Below, one piece after another: positions 25,177-35,447 of a stretch of DNA of 64,000 bases. Position numbers and translations under genes: made by a program. Below the pieces are notes generated by a model. That model was not told the origin of the DNA, made no database searches, and was given only the letters and a program-made list of their open reading frames with translations. How positions within the stretch are numbered: the stretch's first letter is position 1; every line of letters begins with the position of its first letter. The stretch covers positions 62,001-126,000 of the forward strand of contig NZ_ATZI01000007.1 of the NCBI RefSeq assembly GCF_000428125.1, read 5' to 3'. This DNA is from Bacteroides graminisolvens DSM 19988 = JCM 15093 (GTDB lineage: Bacteria > Bacteroidota > Bacteroidia > Bacteroidales > Bacteroidaceae).

Positions 25177-26370
25177 ATGGGTAAAGTACTTATTATTGGT
25201 GCCGGGGGTGTAGGAACCGTAGTGGCACATAAAGTGGCACAAAATGCCGACACTTTCACTGATATTATGATTGCCAGCCGCACACGTTCAAAGTGCGATG
25301 CTATTGTTAAAGCCATCGGTAATCCGGCTATCAAAACAGCACAGGTAGATGCTGACAACGTAGAAGAACTGGTTGCACTGTTCAATGACTTCAAACCTGA
25401 ACTGGTTATTAATGTGGCACTTCCTTATCAGGACCTTACCATTATGGAGGCTTGTTTGCAAGCCGGTGTCAATTACCTGGACACAGCCAACTATGAGCCA
25501 AAGGATGAAGCTCATTTTGAGTACAGCTGGCAATGGGCTTACCACGAAAGATTTAAGGAAGCCGGACTGACTGCTATCCTTGGCTGCGGTTTCGACCCGG
25601 GTGTGAGCGGTATCTACACGGCTTATGCAGCAAAACATCATTTTGATGAAATACATTACCTTGATATCGTTGACTGTAACGCGGGCGATCACCACAAGGC
25701 TTTTGCCACTAACTTCAATCCGGAAATCAACATCCGCGAAATTACGCAAAAGGGTCGTTACTACGAAAACGGTCAGTGGGTGGAAACGGGTTCTCTGGAA
25801 ATTCACCAACCCATTACTTACCCTAACGTGGGTCCTAAAGAATCATACTTGCTTTACCACGAAGAATTAGAATCTTTGGTGAAGAACTTCCCCACTATTA
25901 AGCGTGCACGTTTCTGGATGACTTTCGGACAAGAGTATTTAACTCACTTGCGTGTCATTCAGAACATCGGTATGGCTCGTATCGACGAAATTGATTATAA
26001 CGGACAGAAGATTGTTCCTATTCAGTTCCTCAAGGCTGTATTGCCTAACCCACAAGATTTGGGTGAGAACTACACAGGCGAAACTTCTATCGGTTGCCGC
26101 ATTCGCGGAATCAAAGACGGAAAAGAGCGTACTTATTATGTGTATAACAACTGTAGCCATGAGGCTGCTTACAAGGAAACAGGCATGCAGGGCGTAAGCT
26201 ATACAACCGGTGTTCCTGCCATGATTGGTGCCATGATGTTCTTCAAAGGATTGTGGAACCGCCCCGGAGTGAATAATGTGGAAGAATTCAATCCGGATCC
26301 GTTCATGGAACAACTCAACAAACAAGGTTTACCTTGGCACGAGGTATTCGATGCTGATCTTGAACTCTAA
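25177..26370 (+). CDS. Carboxynorspermidine dehydrogenase (saccharopine dehydrogenase family)
   Basis: The 397-aa oxidoreductase begins KVLIIGAGGVGTVVAHKVAQ, a Rossmann NAD(P) motif, followed by the saccharopine dehydrogenase-type fold (DADNVEELVALFNDFKPELVINVALPYQDL, GCGFDPGVSGIYTAYA, and the C-terminal HLRVIQNIGM). In Bacteroidetes this group condenses aspartate semialdehyde with a diamine in spermidine or norspermidine synthesis, with NspC as decarboxylase. A lysine-pathway saccharopine dehydrogenase is less likely. The order dehydrogenase-bcp-recA is typical of Bacteroides. Confidence 0.85.
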   Translation: MGKVLIIGAGGVGTVVAHKVAQNADTFTDIMIASRTRSKCDAIVKAIGNPAIKTAQVDADNVEELVALFNDFKPELVINVALPYQDLTIMEACLQAGVNYLDTANYEPKDEAHFEYSWQWAYHERFKEAGLTAILGCGFDPGVSGIYTAYAAKHHFDEIHYLDIVDCNAGDHHKAFATNFNPEINIREITQKGRYYENGQWVETGSLEIHQPITYPNVGPKESYLLYHEELESLVKNFPTIKRARFWMTFGQEYLTHLRVIQNIGMARIDEIDYNGQKIVPIQFLKAVLPNPQDLGENYTGETSIGCRIRGIKDGKERTYYVYNNCSHEAAYKETGMQGVSYTTGVPAMIGAMMFFKGLWNRPGVNNVEEFNPDPFMEQLNKQGLPWHEVFDADLEL

Positions 26371-26382
26371 AATAAAAAAGTT

Positions 26383-26838
26383 ATGAAAGTAGGAGATAAA
26401 GCCCCGGAAGTTCTGGGCATAAACGAAAAAGGAGAAGAAATACGCCTTGCCGATTACAAAGGAAAAAAGCTGGTGCTTTACTTCTACCCGAAAGACAATA
26501 CTTCGGGCTGCACCACTCAGGCGTGCAATTTAAGAGATAACTATGCCGAATTGCGCAAAGCAGGTTACGAAGTAATCGGGGTAAGCGTGGATGACGAAAA
26601 GTCTCATCAAAAATTCATTGATAAGAATGAGTTACCCTTTACGCTAATTGCCGATACGGATAAAAAACTAGTGGAACAGTTTGGCGTTTGGGCTGAGAAG
26701 AAGATGTATGGAAGAGCCTACATGGGAACACTCAGAACCAGTTTCATTATCAACGAGGAAGGGGTTATTGAGCGAATCATCGATTCGAAAGAGGTGAACA
26801 CCAAGGCTCATGCCGAGCAGATAATGAACATAAAGTAG
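26383..26838 (+). CDS. bcp: Thioredoxin-dependent thiol peroxidase (Bcp/PrxQ)
   Basis: The 151-aa peroxiredoxin of the Bcp/PrxQ type reduces peroxides with thioredoxin. Peroxidatic and resolving Cys are in [12 protein letters not shown] (about residues 46 and 51), the five-residue spacing of atypical 2-Cys PrxQ. It also shows FYPKDNT before the site and VIGVSVD after it. It begins 12 bp after the dehydrogenase gene and ends 29 bp before recA, so probably belongs to the same transcript. Confidence 0.95.
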   Translation: MKVGDKAPEVLGINEKGEEIRLADYKGKKLVLYFYPKDNTSGCTTQACNLRDNYAELRKAGYEVIGVSVDDEKSHQKFIDKNELPFTLIADTDKKLVEQFGVWAEKKMYGRAYMGTLRTSFIINEEGVIERIIDSKEVNTKAHAEQIMNIK

Positions 26839-26867
26839 CATACAAGAAACTACTAACCAAGAATAAT

Positions 26868-27908
26868 ATGGCCAAGAAAGACGAATTAAATTTTGAATCA
26901 GATACGAACAAAATGGCATCAAGCGAAAAATTAAAAGCCTTACAGGCAGCCATGGACAAGATAGAAAAGAACTTCGGTAAAGGTTCTATCATGAAAATGG
27001 GCGATAACAGTGTGGAACAAGTCGAAGTAATCCCAACAGGATCAATAGCTCTTAATGCCGCACTAGGCGTAGGAGGCTATCCCAGAGGAAGAATCATTGA
27101 AATATATGGTCCGGAATCATCGGGAAAAACAACGCTCGCCATTCATGCCATTGCCGAAGCTCAAAAGGCCGGTGGTATAGCAGCGTTCATCGATGCGGAA
27201 CATGCATTCGACCGCTTTTATGCTGCCAAACTGGGTGTTGACATCGACAATTTGTGGATTTCTCAACCCGACAACGGCGAACAGGCTTTGGAAATTGCCG
27301 AGCAATTAATCCGTTCATCGGCCATCGATATTATCGTAATCGACTCTGTTGCAGCACTGACTCCGAAAGCTGAAATTGAAGGAGATATGGGTGATAACAA
27401 AGTGGGATTGCAAGCCCGACTGATGTCTCAGGCTTTGCGTAAGCTAACGGCTGCCGTCAGCAAAACACGCACTACCTGCATCTTTATCAACCAGTTGCGC
27501 GAAAAGATTGGAGTGATGTTCGGTAACCCCGAAACAACAACGGGTGGTAACGCACTGAAGTTCTACGCTTCTGTTCGTCTGGATATCCGCAGATCGACAC
27601 AACTCAAAGACGGTGAAGATGTAATTGGTAACCAAACTCGTGTAAAGGTGGTGAAGAACAAAGTAGCACCTCCTTTCCGCAAAGCGGAGTTCGACATTAT
27701 GTTTGGCGAAGGAATCTCTCGTTCGGGCGAGATTATTGATTTGGGAGCTGAGCTAGGTGTTATCAAAAAGAGCGGTTCGTGGTATAGCTACAACGAAACC
27801 AAGCTGGGACAAGGTCGTGACGCTGCTAAGCAATGCGTTTCCGATAATCCTGAATTGGCAGAGGAATTAGAAAAGCTCATCTTTGAAAAGATGCAGGAAG
27901 GTAAATAA
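26868..27908 (+). CDS. recA: Recombinase RecA
   Basis: The 346-aa DNA strand-exchange ATPase has Walker [10 protein letters not shown], the Walker B strand [12 protein letters not shown], loop-2 region [29 protein letters not shown], and the usual start [22 protein letters not shown] after a roughly 20-residue extension. Length is normal. A strong terminator follows 22 bp after the stop. No LexA-type box could be identified upstream. Confidence 0.98.
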   Translation: MAKKDELNFESDTNKMASSEKLKALQAAMDKIEKNFGKGSIMKMGDNSVEQVEVIPTGSIALNAALGVGGYPRGRIIEIYGPESSGKTTLAIHAIAEAQKAGGIAAFIDAEHAFDRFYAAKLGVDIDNLWISQPDNGEQALEIAEQLIRSSAIDIIVIDSVAALTPKAEIEGDMGDNKVGLQARLMSQALRKLTAAVSKTRTTCIFINQLREKIGVMFGNPETTTGGNALKFYASVRLDIRRSTQLKDGEDVIGNQTRVKVVKNKVAPPFRKAEFDIMFGEGISRSGEIIDLGAELGVIKKSGSWYSYNETKLGQGRDAAKQCVSDNPELAEELEKLIFEKMQEGK

Positions 27909-27930
27909 CCAACCGTTGCTTATTATATAG

Positions 27931-27978
27931 AAGTTCTGCTCAGAAACCGAAAACAACCGGACTTTCTGAGCAGAACTT
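27931..27978 (+). terminator. Rho-independent terminator after recA
   Basis: 16-bp perfect stem AAGTTCTGCTCAGAAA / TTTCTGAGCAGAACTT followed by a T run, a classic strong terminator. Confidence 0.92.
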
Positions 27979-28063
27979 TTTTTTGCTTGTACTGTAACAA
28001 AAGCAAGAACGCCTACGTCTAAAGATTAAAACATAGATGCAATAACCATGTAGGAAACGCTCT

Positions 28064-29053
28064 TTAAAACCAATAGATATAAGCCAGTGTGCCCAGACTA
28101 ATTACCATCCACAAGAGTACTCCCTGAACAAGCGGTTTTATACCTACCGACTTCAACACATCACGCGACAGAGAAGCACCTATAAAGAAAAGAGTAATCG
28201 TTAATCCCTTACGGGCAATGTAATTAATAGTCTGTCCTACCTGAGGTACCCCGGTAAGCAAATAGGTATTCACCACCATAGCCAGAATGAAGAAGAATAT
28301 AAACCAAGGGATGCTTACTTTTTGCCCTTTGCTTTTGAAGAGGAACGAAGTGACAAAAGCCAAGGGTATAATCCACAAAGCGCGAGTGAGCTTAATGGTT
28401 GTGGCTACTTTCAAGGCTTCTTCTCCGTAAGCAGCGCCGGCACCTACCACCGAACTGGTATCATGAATGGCGATGGCTGCCCACGTGCCGAACTCGTGCT
28501 GACTCATGCCCAGCCAATGTCCGATGACAGGAAAGACAAACAGAGCGATGGCATTCAGAACGAAAATAGTACCTAGTGCCACAGACATTTCACTGTCTTT
28601 CGCTCGCAAAACAGGTCCCACAGCCGCAATGGCACTACCTCCGCAAATGGCTGTTCCCGAGCTGATGAGGTAAGATGTATCTCTATCTACTTTCAGTACT
28701 TTACGACCGATAAACCAACCAATCAGCATGGTACCCACCACAGAAAGAATCGTAAATTCCATCCCTTCTTTGCCCGAAGCCAAAGCGGCATGCAGATTCA
28801 TACCGAAACCCAGTCCCACCACCGAATATTGAAGTAAGTATTTTGATGTTTTCTTGTTGAACTTAGGATGCGCCTGTCCGCAAAGCAACGCGAAAGCCAA
28901 ACCCAGAAACAAGGCTACAGGCGGTGTTAACCAATGCGTATAAGGAGATGCACCGGGTATAAAATCAATCAGTAAAACCAAGGTTTGAATAACCAGAAGT
29001 GATACGTAAACGAATTTGTTATTTGCCTTGAGGCATTCAGTCATTGCTGCCAT
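28064..29053 (-). CDS. YeiH/UPF0324 family putative sulfate exporter
   Basis: The 329-aa polytopic protein has about ten membrane helices: typical segments are TSYLISSGTAICGGSAIAAVGPVL, ALGTIFVLNAIALFVFPVIGHWLGM and IHDTSSVVGAGAAYG. These match the UPF0324/YeiH family, linked to export of sulfur-containing anions. Direct evidence for substrate is thin in the family. The LysR regulator gene lies 78 bp upstream on the same strand, mirroring the yeiE-yeiH pair of enterobacteria. Confidence 0.88.
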   Translation of the reverse strand: MAAMTECLKANNKFVYVSLLVIQTLVLLIDFIPGASPYTHWLTPPVALFLGLAFALLCGQAHPKFNKKTSKYLLQYSVVGLGFGMNLHAALASGKEGMEFTILSVVGTMLIGWFIGRKVLKVDRDTSYLISSGTAICGGSAIAAVGPVLRAKDSEMSVALGTIFVLNAIALFVFPVIGHWLGMSQHEFGTWAAIAIHDTSSVVGAGAAYGEEALKVATTIKLTRALWIIPLAFVTSFLFKSKGQKVSIPWFIFFFILAMVVNTYLLTGVPQVGQTINYIARKGLTITLFFIGASLSRDVLKSVGIKPLVQGVLLWMVISLGTLAYIYWF

Positions 29054-29131
29054 ATCTTATATTATTTATATGTTTATGGGTGCAAAGGTAGAGTGCTTTT
29101 GCGAATTACGCCAATCGTTTCTTTTTATGAT

Positions 29132-30028
29132 CTATAACTTTTTATTATGAAGTAAGGCATATTGCATGAAGACTTGCGCCAAACCTCCCTCCTGCCCTTG
29201 CATTTGTGCAAAACTAAAGGTTCGTTGCATAGGCATTCCTTTTATATCGATGACGCGGTACATGCCCGCCATTAGCTCGCGGCTTACCGAACGCACGGAT
29301 ACAATGCCCATGCAGTCAGAATTGCTCAGGAATAATTTGATACTTTCCGTGCTTCCCAAGTAGAGCAACACGTTTAAGGCAGAAAGTCGCAGGTCATGTT
29401 GTTGCAAGGCTTTCTCGAATACATCGAGTGTACCCGATCCTCGTTCGCGAAGCACCAAAGGTATATTCGGTAAATCTTGTGGGAGTATTTCATCGGCCAT
29501 GCGCAGTTTGCTACCGGGATTTACAATGGCCACCAGTTCATCATCTAGGAAATCAGTGTATTTCAATTGAGGCAGGCGAACGATACCCTCAACGAGTCCC
29601 AAATCAATTCGGTGCTCCTGAAGTGCCGTTTCCACATCTCGTGAATTGCCGTTAAAGAGGGAGAGTTTTACTTGGGGGAACTTCTCGATGAAGCTCCCCA
29701 GTAATGGTGGTAATACATATTGGGCAATCGTTGTACTGGCACCCAATCGTAGCTCGCCTGTATAAGCGTTATGAAGCAAATTCATTTCATACGCCAACCG
29801 TTTGTAGTCATCCAGTATGCGCTCGCTATGCTGTAGCAATAGTTTTCCGGCTTCGGTCAGTGTAATTTTATTGCCTAGCCTGTCGAACAAGCGCACCTGG
29901 TAGGTAGATTCCAATTCCTGTATGTGCTTGGTAATGGCAGGCTGACTGATAAAAAGTTCTTGTGAAGCCTTGGTAAAGCTCAAGTTCTTGGCTACATGCT
30001 GAAAGACTTTTAAACGGAAATCAGACAT
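29132..30028 (-). CDS. LysR-family transcriptional regulator
   Basis: The 298-aa regulator has an N-terminal winged HTH (FQHVAKNLSFTKASQELFISQPAITKHIQELE) and a C-terminal periplasmic-binding-like effector domain (LRLGASTTIAQYVLPPLLGSF, GLVEG, VLRERGSGT). It resembles the CysB/YeiE-like branch. It sits upstream of a yeiH-type exporter, which is the likely target. The hypothetical gene at 30043 ends 14 bp before its start, so the three may be co-transcribed. Confidence 0.93.
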   Translation of the reverse strand: MSDFRLKVFQHVAKNLSFTKASQELFISQPAITKHIQELESTYQVRLFDRLGNKITLTEAGKLLLQHSERILDDYKRLAYEMNLLHNAYTGELRLGASTTIAQYVLPPLLGSFIEKFPQVKLSLFNGNSRDVETALQEHRIDLGLVEGIVRLPQLKYTDFLDDELVAIVNPGSKLRMADEILPQDLPNIPLVLRERGSGTLDVFEKALQQHDLRLSALNVLLYLGSTESIKLFLSNSDCMGIVSVRSVSRELMAGMYRVIDIKGMPMQRTFSFAQMQGQEGGLAQVFMQYALLHNKKL

Positions 30029-30042
30029 TGGCGAACTGTATT

Positions 30043-30636
30043 TTAATAACGTTCTGTATTGTCCATTGTCGCCATAATAGGTAACAGTGCGCTATCCCAT
30101 CGGTAGGGCAGCTCAACAGCAGACGATTTAGAAAGCATTCTTACAATATCCTTCTTCTCTGAATTAATATCAAAGATATAGTCTACCAGTTTTTGATGTA
30201 TCGATTCCGGATACACATCGTTATCCCCGACAACAATTAATTGTGTGATATCTTTGGACTCCAGGAGTATATCCAGCAAATCGAGGAACAGACCTTCGGG
30301 AGAGATTAAATCTTCAGTAGGAACACTGGAGAATAAAAACTCATAGCCTGCATCACAACAGGCAACTCCATTGAGTTCAGTACTTAGTGACGAAGGCGTC
30401 AAATCGGGCAGCAGCTCCGAGTCTTTGTCATACGTAAAAATCACCTGTACCTGATTGTTGGGTACATAAGGGAATTTAGCATCGAACAAAATGCACCTTA
30501 CATACTTTACTATATCTCCTTTCTCTTTGGCATTGAAATCTATTTTTTCAGAAAACTCTTTTAAACTAGCTGTTAAACGGTTTACATAAGCAGCATCAAT
30601 CGCAATAACAGTGGGCGCAAAATTTAATTTTTTCAT
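30043..30636 (-). CDS. Conserved hypothetical protein
   Basis: 197 aa, no family recognised with confidence. Sequence is mixed alpha/beta without signal or membrane segment, so cytoplasmic. Motifs worth noting: PTVIAIDAAYVNRLTASLKEF at the start and ITQLIVVGDNDVYPE near residue 135, an arrangement of beta strands ending in acidic residues that recalls PIN/NYN-like or Toprim-like folds, but this is only a visual impression. It lies directly before the LysR gene on the same strand and divergently from clpB. Confidence 0.7.
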   Translation of the reverse strand: MKKLNFAPTVIAIDAAYVNRLTASLKEFSEKIDFNAKEKGDIVKYVRCILFDAKFPYVPNNQVQVIFTYDKDSELLPDLTPSSLSTELNGVACCDAGYEFLFSSVPTEDLISPEGLFLDLLDILLESKDITQLIVVGDNDVYPESIHQKLVDYIFDINSEKKDIVRMLSKSSAVELPYRWDSALLPIMATMDNTERY

Positions 30637-30849
30637 GTATTATTTTATTTGAGGGTATAAAGATAATGAAAAAGTTCTTTCTAGCGCTAAAGCTTCTCCT
30701 TTCTTTATCCGGATAGTTGCCTTCAGTCCGGTTTCAGGGAACATTGATTGAAACAAAACGTCAGAAAATAAACAAGTAAACAGTTCCTTAACTGACTTTT
30801 TGTCTCCATAAGACAATGCTTAACTGAAAAATAGTCAGTAAAACGCCGT

Positions 30850-30864
30850 TGGCAAAACTTTTGC
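30850..30864 (+). promoter_or_regulatory. Sigma-54-like (-24/-12) promoter of clpB
   Basis: TTGGCAAAACTTTTGCA gives -24 TGGCAA (30850-30855), five bases, and -12 TTGC (30861-30864), with the GG and GC 10 bp apart as required. Initiation near 30876 gives a leader of about 42 nt to the clpB ATG at 30918. Confidence 0.55.
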
Positions 30865-30917
30865 ACCCTATCAGTTGTTATTTCATTACTAAACAAGAAG
30901 AAAGGAGAACTAACTAT

Positions 30918-33506
30918 ATGAACTTTAACAATTTTACTATCAAATCGCAAGAGGCAGTACAAGAGGCTGTGAATCTTGCTCAAAGCAGGGGCCAGCAGGC
31001 CATTGATCCTGTTCATGTATTGCACGCCGTGATGAAGGTGGGCGAAAACGTAACTAACTTTATCTTTCAGAAGCTGGGAATGAACGGTCAGCAAGTTGCT
31101 TTGGTGGTCGACAAGCAGATGGAATCTCTGCCCAAGGTATCGGGTGGCGAACCGTATTTGAGCCGTGAAACCAATGAGGTTTTTCAAAAGGCAACTCAGT
31201 ACTCTAAGGAAATGGGCGACGAATTTGTATCGCTGGAACATCTATTGCTGGCTTTACTCGTTGTCAAAAGCACGGTTTCTACCATCTTGAAAGATGCCGG
31301 GATGATTGAGAAGGAACTTCGGGCTGCCATCAATGAACTTCGCAAAGGAGAAAAGGTCACTTCACAATCCAGCGAAGATACATACCAGAGTCTGGAGAAA
31401 TATGCCGTCAACTTAAACGAGGCAGCACGTAACGGGAAACTCGACCCGGTTATCGGGCGCGACGAGGAGATTCGCCGTGTGTTGCAAATATTAAGCCGAC
31501 GCACCAAGAACAACCCCATATTAATAGGTGAACCGGGTACGGGTAAAACAGCCATCGTTGAGGGATTGGCGCATCGTATTCTACGGGGTGATGTGCCCGA
31601 GAACCTGAAAAACAAACAGGTTTACTCATTGGATATGGGAGCGCTCGTTGCCGGTGCCAAATACAAAGGAGAGTTCGAAGAGCGGCTGAAATCGGTTATC
31701 AACGAGGTTATCAAGTCCGACGGGAACATCATTCTCTTCATCGACGAGATCCACACATTAGTTGGAGCCGGAAAAGGTGAAGGGGCTATGGATGCGGCCA
31801 ACATACTCAAACCGGCTTTGGCACGAGGTGAATTGCGCTCCATTGGTGCAACCACACTGGATGAATACCAGAAATATTTCGAAAAGGATAAGGCATTGGA
31901 ACGTCGTTTTCAGATTGTTCAGGTTAACGAGCCCGATACACTAAGCACCGTATCTATTCTGCGTGGACTGAAGGAGCGTTACGAAAATCACCACAAGGTT
32001 CGTATCAAAGATGATGCAATTATTGCTGCCGTGGAACTAAGCAATCGTTACATCACCGATCGTTTTTTGCCCGACAAGGCCATCGACCTGATGGATGAAG
32101 CGGCTGCCAAGTTACGAATGGAGGTCGACTCGGTGCCTGAAGAGCTGGATGAAATTTCGCGTAAGATTAAGCAGCTCGAAATTGAGCGTGAAGCCATCAA
32201 ACGTGAAAGAGATGAAGTGAAACTGCAACAACTCAACAAAGAGATTGCCGAACTAAAAGAGCAGGAAAACTCGTTCAAAGCCAAATGGCAAAGTGAGAAA
32301 GAGCTGGTGAACCAAATTCAGCAAAACAAAATTGAAATTGAGAATCTCAAATTCGAAGCCGAGAAGGCCGAACGGGAAGGTGATTACGGCAAGGTGGCTG
32401 AAATCAGATACGGTAAACTTCAGGCGCTGAACAAGGAGATTGAAGACACACAGCGCAAACTGCACGAGATGCAGGGTGACAGTGCCATGATTAAAGAAGA
32501 GGTTGACGCGGAAGACATTGCCGATGTGGTTTCCCGGTGGACCGGTATTCCGGTGAGCAAAATGCTTCAGAGCGAAAAGGATAAGCTCCTGAATCTGGAA
32601 GAAGAGTTACACCAACGGGTAATCGGACAGGATGAGGCCATTGAAGCAGTGTCCGATGCTGTGCGACGCAGCCGGGCCGGACTGCAAGACCCGAAACGCC
32701 CCATTGGTTCTTTCATTTTCCTGGGAACTACGGGTGTGGGAAAAACGGAGCTGGCCAAAGCGCTTGCCGAGTTTTTGTTTGACGATGAAACCATGATGAC
32801 GCGTATCGACATGAGTGAGTACCAAGAGAAACACAGTGTTTCGCGTTTGGTTGGAGCTCCTCCTGGATACGTGGGGTATGATGAAGGCGGACAGCTTACC
32901 GAAGCCATCCGAAGAAAACCCTACTCGGTTGTTTTGTTCGACGAGATTGAAAAGGCACATCCTGACGTATTCAACATCTTGTTGCAAGTACTGGATGACG
33001 GGCGCCTCACAGACAACAAAGGCCGCGTGGTAAACTTTAAAAATACCATCATCATCATGACCTCTAACATGGGTAGCAGTTACATTCAGAGTCAGATGGA
33101 GAAGTTAAACAGTGGTAACAAAGAGGCTATTGTTGAAGAGACTAAACGAGAAGTCATGAACATGCTCAAGAAGTCCATTCGACCCGAGTTTCTAAACCGT
33201 ATTGACGAAACCATCATGTTCTTGCCGCTGACTGAGAAAGAGATCAGGCAGATTGTACTCCTGCAAATAGGAAGCGTACAAAAAATGCTTGCCGGCAATG
33301 GTGTAAATTTGGAATTGACCAATGAGGCTATAGAGTTTATTGCCAAGGCCGGATACGATCCGGAGTTTGGTGCCCGTCCGGTTAAAAGAGCCATTCAGCG
33401 TTATTTGTTGAATGATCTGTCTAAGAAGATGTTGGCACAGGATGTTGACAGAAACAAACCCATTATTGTCGATTCATTCGGTGAGAGTTTGGTATTCAGA
33501 AACTAA
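30918..33506 (+). CDS. clpB: Disaggregase ClpB (Hsp100)
   Basis: 862 aa from ATG 30918 ([17 protein letters not shown]). Domains in order: N-terminal Clp repeat domain (1-145), AAA-1 with Walker A GEPGTGKT, a coiled-coil M domain (about 400-530, rich in Glu and Lys), AAA-2 with GTTGVGKT, and the C-terminal small domain with [23 protein letters not shown]. Works with DnaK to resolve aggregates. The start was chosen because upstream in-frame codons would place the promoter inside the coding region. Confidence 0.97.
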   Translation: MNFNNFTIKSQEAVQEAVNLAQSRGQQAIDPVHVLHAVMKVGENVTNFIFQKLGMNGQQVALVVDKQMESLPKVSGGEPYLSRETNEVFQKATQYSKEMGDEFVSLEHLLLALLVVKSTVSTILKDAGMIEKELRAAINELRKGEKVTSQSSEDTYQSLEKYAVNLNEAARNGKLDPVIGRDEEIRRVLQILSRRTKNNPILIGEPGTGKTAIVEGLAHRILRGDVPENLKNKQVYSLDMGALVAGAKYKGEFEERLKSVINEVIKSDGNIILFIDEIHTLVGAGKGEGAMDAANILKPALARGELRSIGATTLDEYQKYFEKDKALERRFQIVQVNEPDTLSTVSILRGLKERYENHHKVRIKDDAIIAAVELSNRYITDRFLPDKAIDLMDEAAAKLRMEVDSVPEELDEISRKIKQLEIEREAIKRERDEVKLQQLNKEIAELKEQENSFKAKWQSEKELVNQIQQNKIEIENLKFEAEKAEREGDYGKVAEIRYGKLQALNKEIEDTQRKLHEMQGDSAMIKEEVDAEDIADVVSRWTGIPVSKMLQSEKDKLLNLEEELHQRVIGQDEAIEAVSDAVRRSRAGLQDPKRPIGSFIFLGTTGVGKTELAKALAEFLFDDETMMTRIDMSEYQEKHSVSRLVGAPPGYVGYDEGGQLTEAIRRKPYSVVLFDEIEKAHPDVFNILLQVLDDGRLTDNKGRVVNFKNTIIIMTSNMGSSYIQSQMEKLNSGNKEAIVEETKREVMNMLKKSIRPEFLNRIDETIMFLPLTEKEIRQIVLLQIGSVQKMLAGNGVNLELTNEAIEFIAKAGYDPEFGARPVKRAIQRYLLNDLSKKMLAQDVDRNKPIIVDSFGESLVFRN

Positions 33507-33540
33507 AAAGGCGGTTTAGTGATGCCTTTTCAAGAAACAA

Positions 33541-33575
33541 GGCTGTTTGCACACGACAAAGCGTGACAAACAGCC
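33541..33575. terminator. Hairpin between clpB and the small gene at 33598
   Basis: GGCTGTTTG / CAAACAGCC with an inner CACG/CGTG stem. T-rich flanks exist on both sides (TCTCTTC and, on the minus strand, TTGTTTCTT), so it may serve both converging genes. Confidence 0.65.
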
Positions 33576-33597
33576 TCTCTTCATTGAAAAGCTCAGG

Positions 33598-33849
33598 TTA
33601 TAAATAGACTCCGTAAAGAATTTGTTTCACTACAATGTTACAAGCCAAATGAGTGATAACCAATACATAATTCCCTTTTTCGGGCAACTGAAAACAGATG
33701 TCACCCCTCTCATATTCCCATTCAGCCATTTTTATCCCATGATGCGTGTATAAAAACACCATGGAACCCGGCATGATATTGCAAACACGCAATATGCCAT
33801 CATGCTGGTTAACATCTACAGCAACTTCTCTGTTATCAAATAATTCCAT
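33598..33849 (-). CDS. Small conserved-looking hypothetical protein
   Basis: 83 aa, no signal peptide, pattern of alternating beta strands (EVAVDVNQHDGILRVCNIM, VFLYTHHGIKMAEWEYERGDICFQLPEKGNYVLVITHLACNIVVKQI) like a small beta-sandwich with a late turn KGNYVLVI seen in Bacteroides DUF3244-type domains. The call as a gene rests on the protein-like sequence and a terminator-like hairpin just downstream. Function unknown. Confidence 0.55.
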   Translation of the reverse strand: MELFDNREVAVDVNQHDGILRVCNIMPGSMVFLYTHHGIKMAEWEYERGDICFQLPEKGNYVLVITHLACNIVVKQILYGVYL

Positions 33850-33897
33850 GTTTATAAAATGCCCGTAGTTTCCTTTGCCAGGCTATTAAATAAAGAA

Positions 33898-34060
33898 AGC
33901 GTGGAAACTATTGTTATTATTGTACCTGAGGCTCTGGACCTGCCCACTATTCAAATAATACACAATAGCCCACGCTCTTATACTATATATTGGATATACA
34001 GCTGAGCAGGAGCGTTTATTTATTATCTCTGAATAGTGAAATTGTCCAGATTTCAAGTAC
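33898..34060. repeat. Gene-free region with several interleaved inverted repeats
   Basis: Pairs: AGCGTGG (33898-33904) with CCACGCT (33970-33976) plus CTATTGT/ACAATAG inside; TCTGGAC (33933-33939) with GTCCAGA (34044-34050); CACTATTCA (33945-33953) with TGAATAGTG (34030-34038); GTAC ends. The second set crosses the first. No convincing gene lies in 33850-34324; the remainder is AT-rich. Confidence 0.55.
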
Positions 34061-34324
34061 CAGATAATATGCAAAAACGCTTTGAAATTTACTTCTTATA
34101 TTTTTCGTATCAGGAGCTATGATTGGCTCTCTAAACGATAAAACAAAGATATTGAAAAGGATAAAATAAACAAAAAAATGAAGAGAAATATTTATGCTGA
34201 TAGGAGAAATATTAAAATTGAGTCAAACTGCCTTATAAAAGCATATTAAAAGGAGATACAGACACAAAAAAACATGGAAATATATCAACTATTTCCATGC
34301 TTTTTTATAGATAAATCAATTAGT

Positions 34325-34747
34325 TTATTCAGCAGCTGTTTCTTCAGTCGCTGCTCCATTAAATTCAGTAATACCATTCGTTACAAGTATGTTATACCAA
34401 GAAATCAATTTTTTGATATCTCTAGAATACACACGATCACGATCAAAATCGGGTAATACTTCAGCCAAATAAGCATTAAGAGCTTTATCATCTGCTTTCT
34501 TAACATCAATAGATGCTACGTTGCCGTTTTCTTTCTCTTTGATGGCAGTCAACACGTCCTTTAAAGGTGCCTCACCATCTTCAACGAATATAGCAATATC
34601 ACCTAATGATATCATTTTCTCGTGGCCATAAGCAGGAATACGCTTTTTGTCTGCCGACAACGATTCTACTATCAGCATGTTTTTGCCTTTTGAAATGAGT
34701 TTATATAATCCCGGTTTACCTGAGATCGACATAATGGTTTTCAGCAT
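34325..34747 (-). CDS. DUF5606 domain protein
   Basis: 140 aa, starting MLKTIMSISGKPGLYKLISKGKNMLIVESLSADKKR, a beta-rich N-terminal domain that matches DUF5606 of Bacteroidetes, then an acidic helical part with YLAEVLPDFDRDRVYSRDIKKLISWYNIL and a variable Glu/Ala tail. Cytoplasmic, function unknown. It is a core gene in this order, followed upstream by coaE. Confidence 0.85.
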   Translation of the reverse strand: MLKTIMSISGKPGLYKLISKGKNMLIVESLSADKKRIPAYGHEKMISLGDIAIFVEDGEAPLKDVLTAIKEKENGNVASIDVKKADDKALNAYLAEVLPDFDRDRVYSRDIKKLISWYNILVTNGITEFNGAATEETAAE

Positions 34748-34865
34748 AGTAAATTTTACTTTTATTTTTAAACTGTTTGGAAAGCAAAAGTAATATTCAG
34801 TAATGAGATGAGCAACCTTAACATCATAAAAAAGGAGGATTTAAACATATATTAGGAAACGTCTA

Positions 34866-35447
34866 TCAGGCCAAAGTCTTTATTAATGCGCCAAGTTGAG
34901 GAATCAACGCCTGCTTGTCGTCATTATAAATGATGTGATGAGCAAATGCCATTTTATCTTCGTCGGGCATCTGGTTACGCATTCTTTGTTGGATCTGCTC
35001 TGCCGCACAAGCATCTCTGCTCACGGCTCTCCGCAGCCTTATTTCTTGGGGAGCATAAACAAGAACCACCTGGTCAACATCCTCCGTAAAACCGGCTTCA
35101 ATCAGAATGGCAGCTTCAATACCCACAATGGGGTAAGAAGAATGTGACTGCGCCCAACGACGAAAATCATCTTTTATGCGGGGGTGAATGATTCCATTAA
35201 CCATAGTCAGGTTATCTTTATTCCCAAAAATGTATGAAGCCAGCAAGGGCCTGTTCAGTTTGCCATCTTGGTATACCTCATCACCCAAAAGGGATATTAA
35301 TGCGGCACGTATATCCGGATCAGTTTCCGTAAGTCGTTTCGACTCCACATCTGCAATATAAACGGGAACTCCCATGAGTTGGAGCAGCTTTGAAACAACA
35401 CTTTTTCCACTCCCTATACCACCTGTTATGCCAATTTTAATACTCAT
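34866..35447 (-). CDS. coaE: Dephospho-CoA kinase
   Basis: Last step of coenzyme A synthesis: phosphorylation of the 3'-hydroxyl of dephospho-CoA. The 193-aa product opens IKIGITGGIGSGKSVVSKLL (P-loop), with DVESKRLTETDPDIR and the substrate-binding ESK and IHPRIKDDF segments of the family. Its start overlaps the end of the YbbR-like gene by 11 bp, indicating translational coupling in the nusB-yajC-ybbR-coaE operon. Confidence 0.95.
   Translation of the reverse strand: MSIKIGITGGIGSGKSVVSKLLQLMGVPVYIADVESKRLTETDPDIRAALISLLGDEVYQDGKLNRPLLASYIFGNKDNLTMVNGIIHPRIKDDFRRWAQSHSSYPIVGIEAAILIEAGFTEDVDQVVLVYAPQEIRLRRAVSRDACAAEQIQQRMRNQMPDEDKMAFAHHIIYNDDKQALIPQLGALIKTLA

Noticed and set aside
33886..34074. 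62-codon minus-strand frame in the gap beside clpB
   Set aside because: Its peptide has internal similarity only because of the DNA repeats; there is no start signal or family-like sequence.
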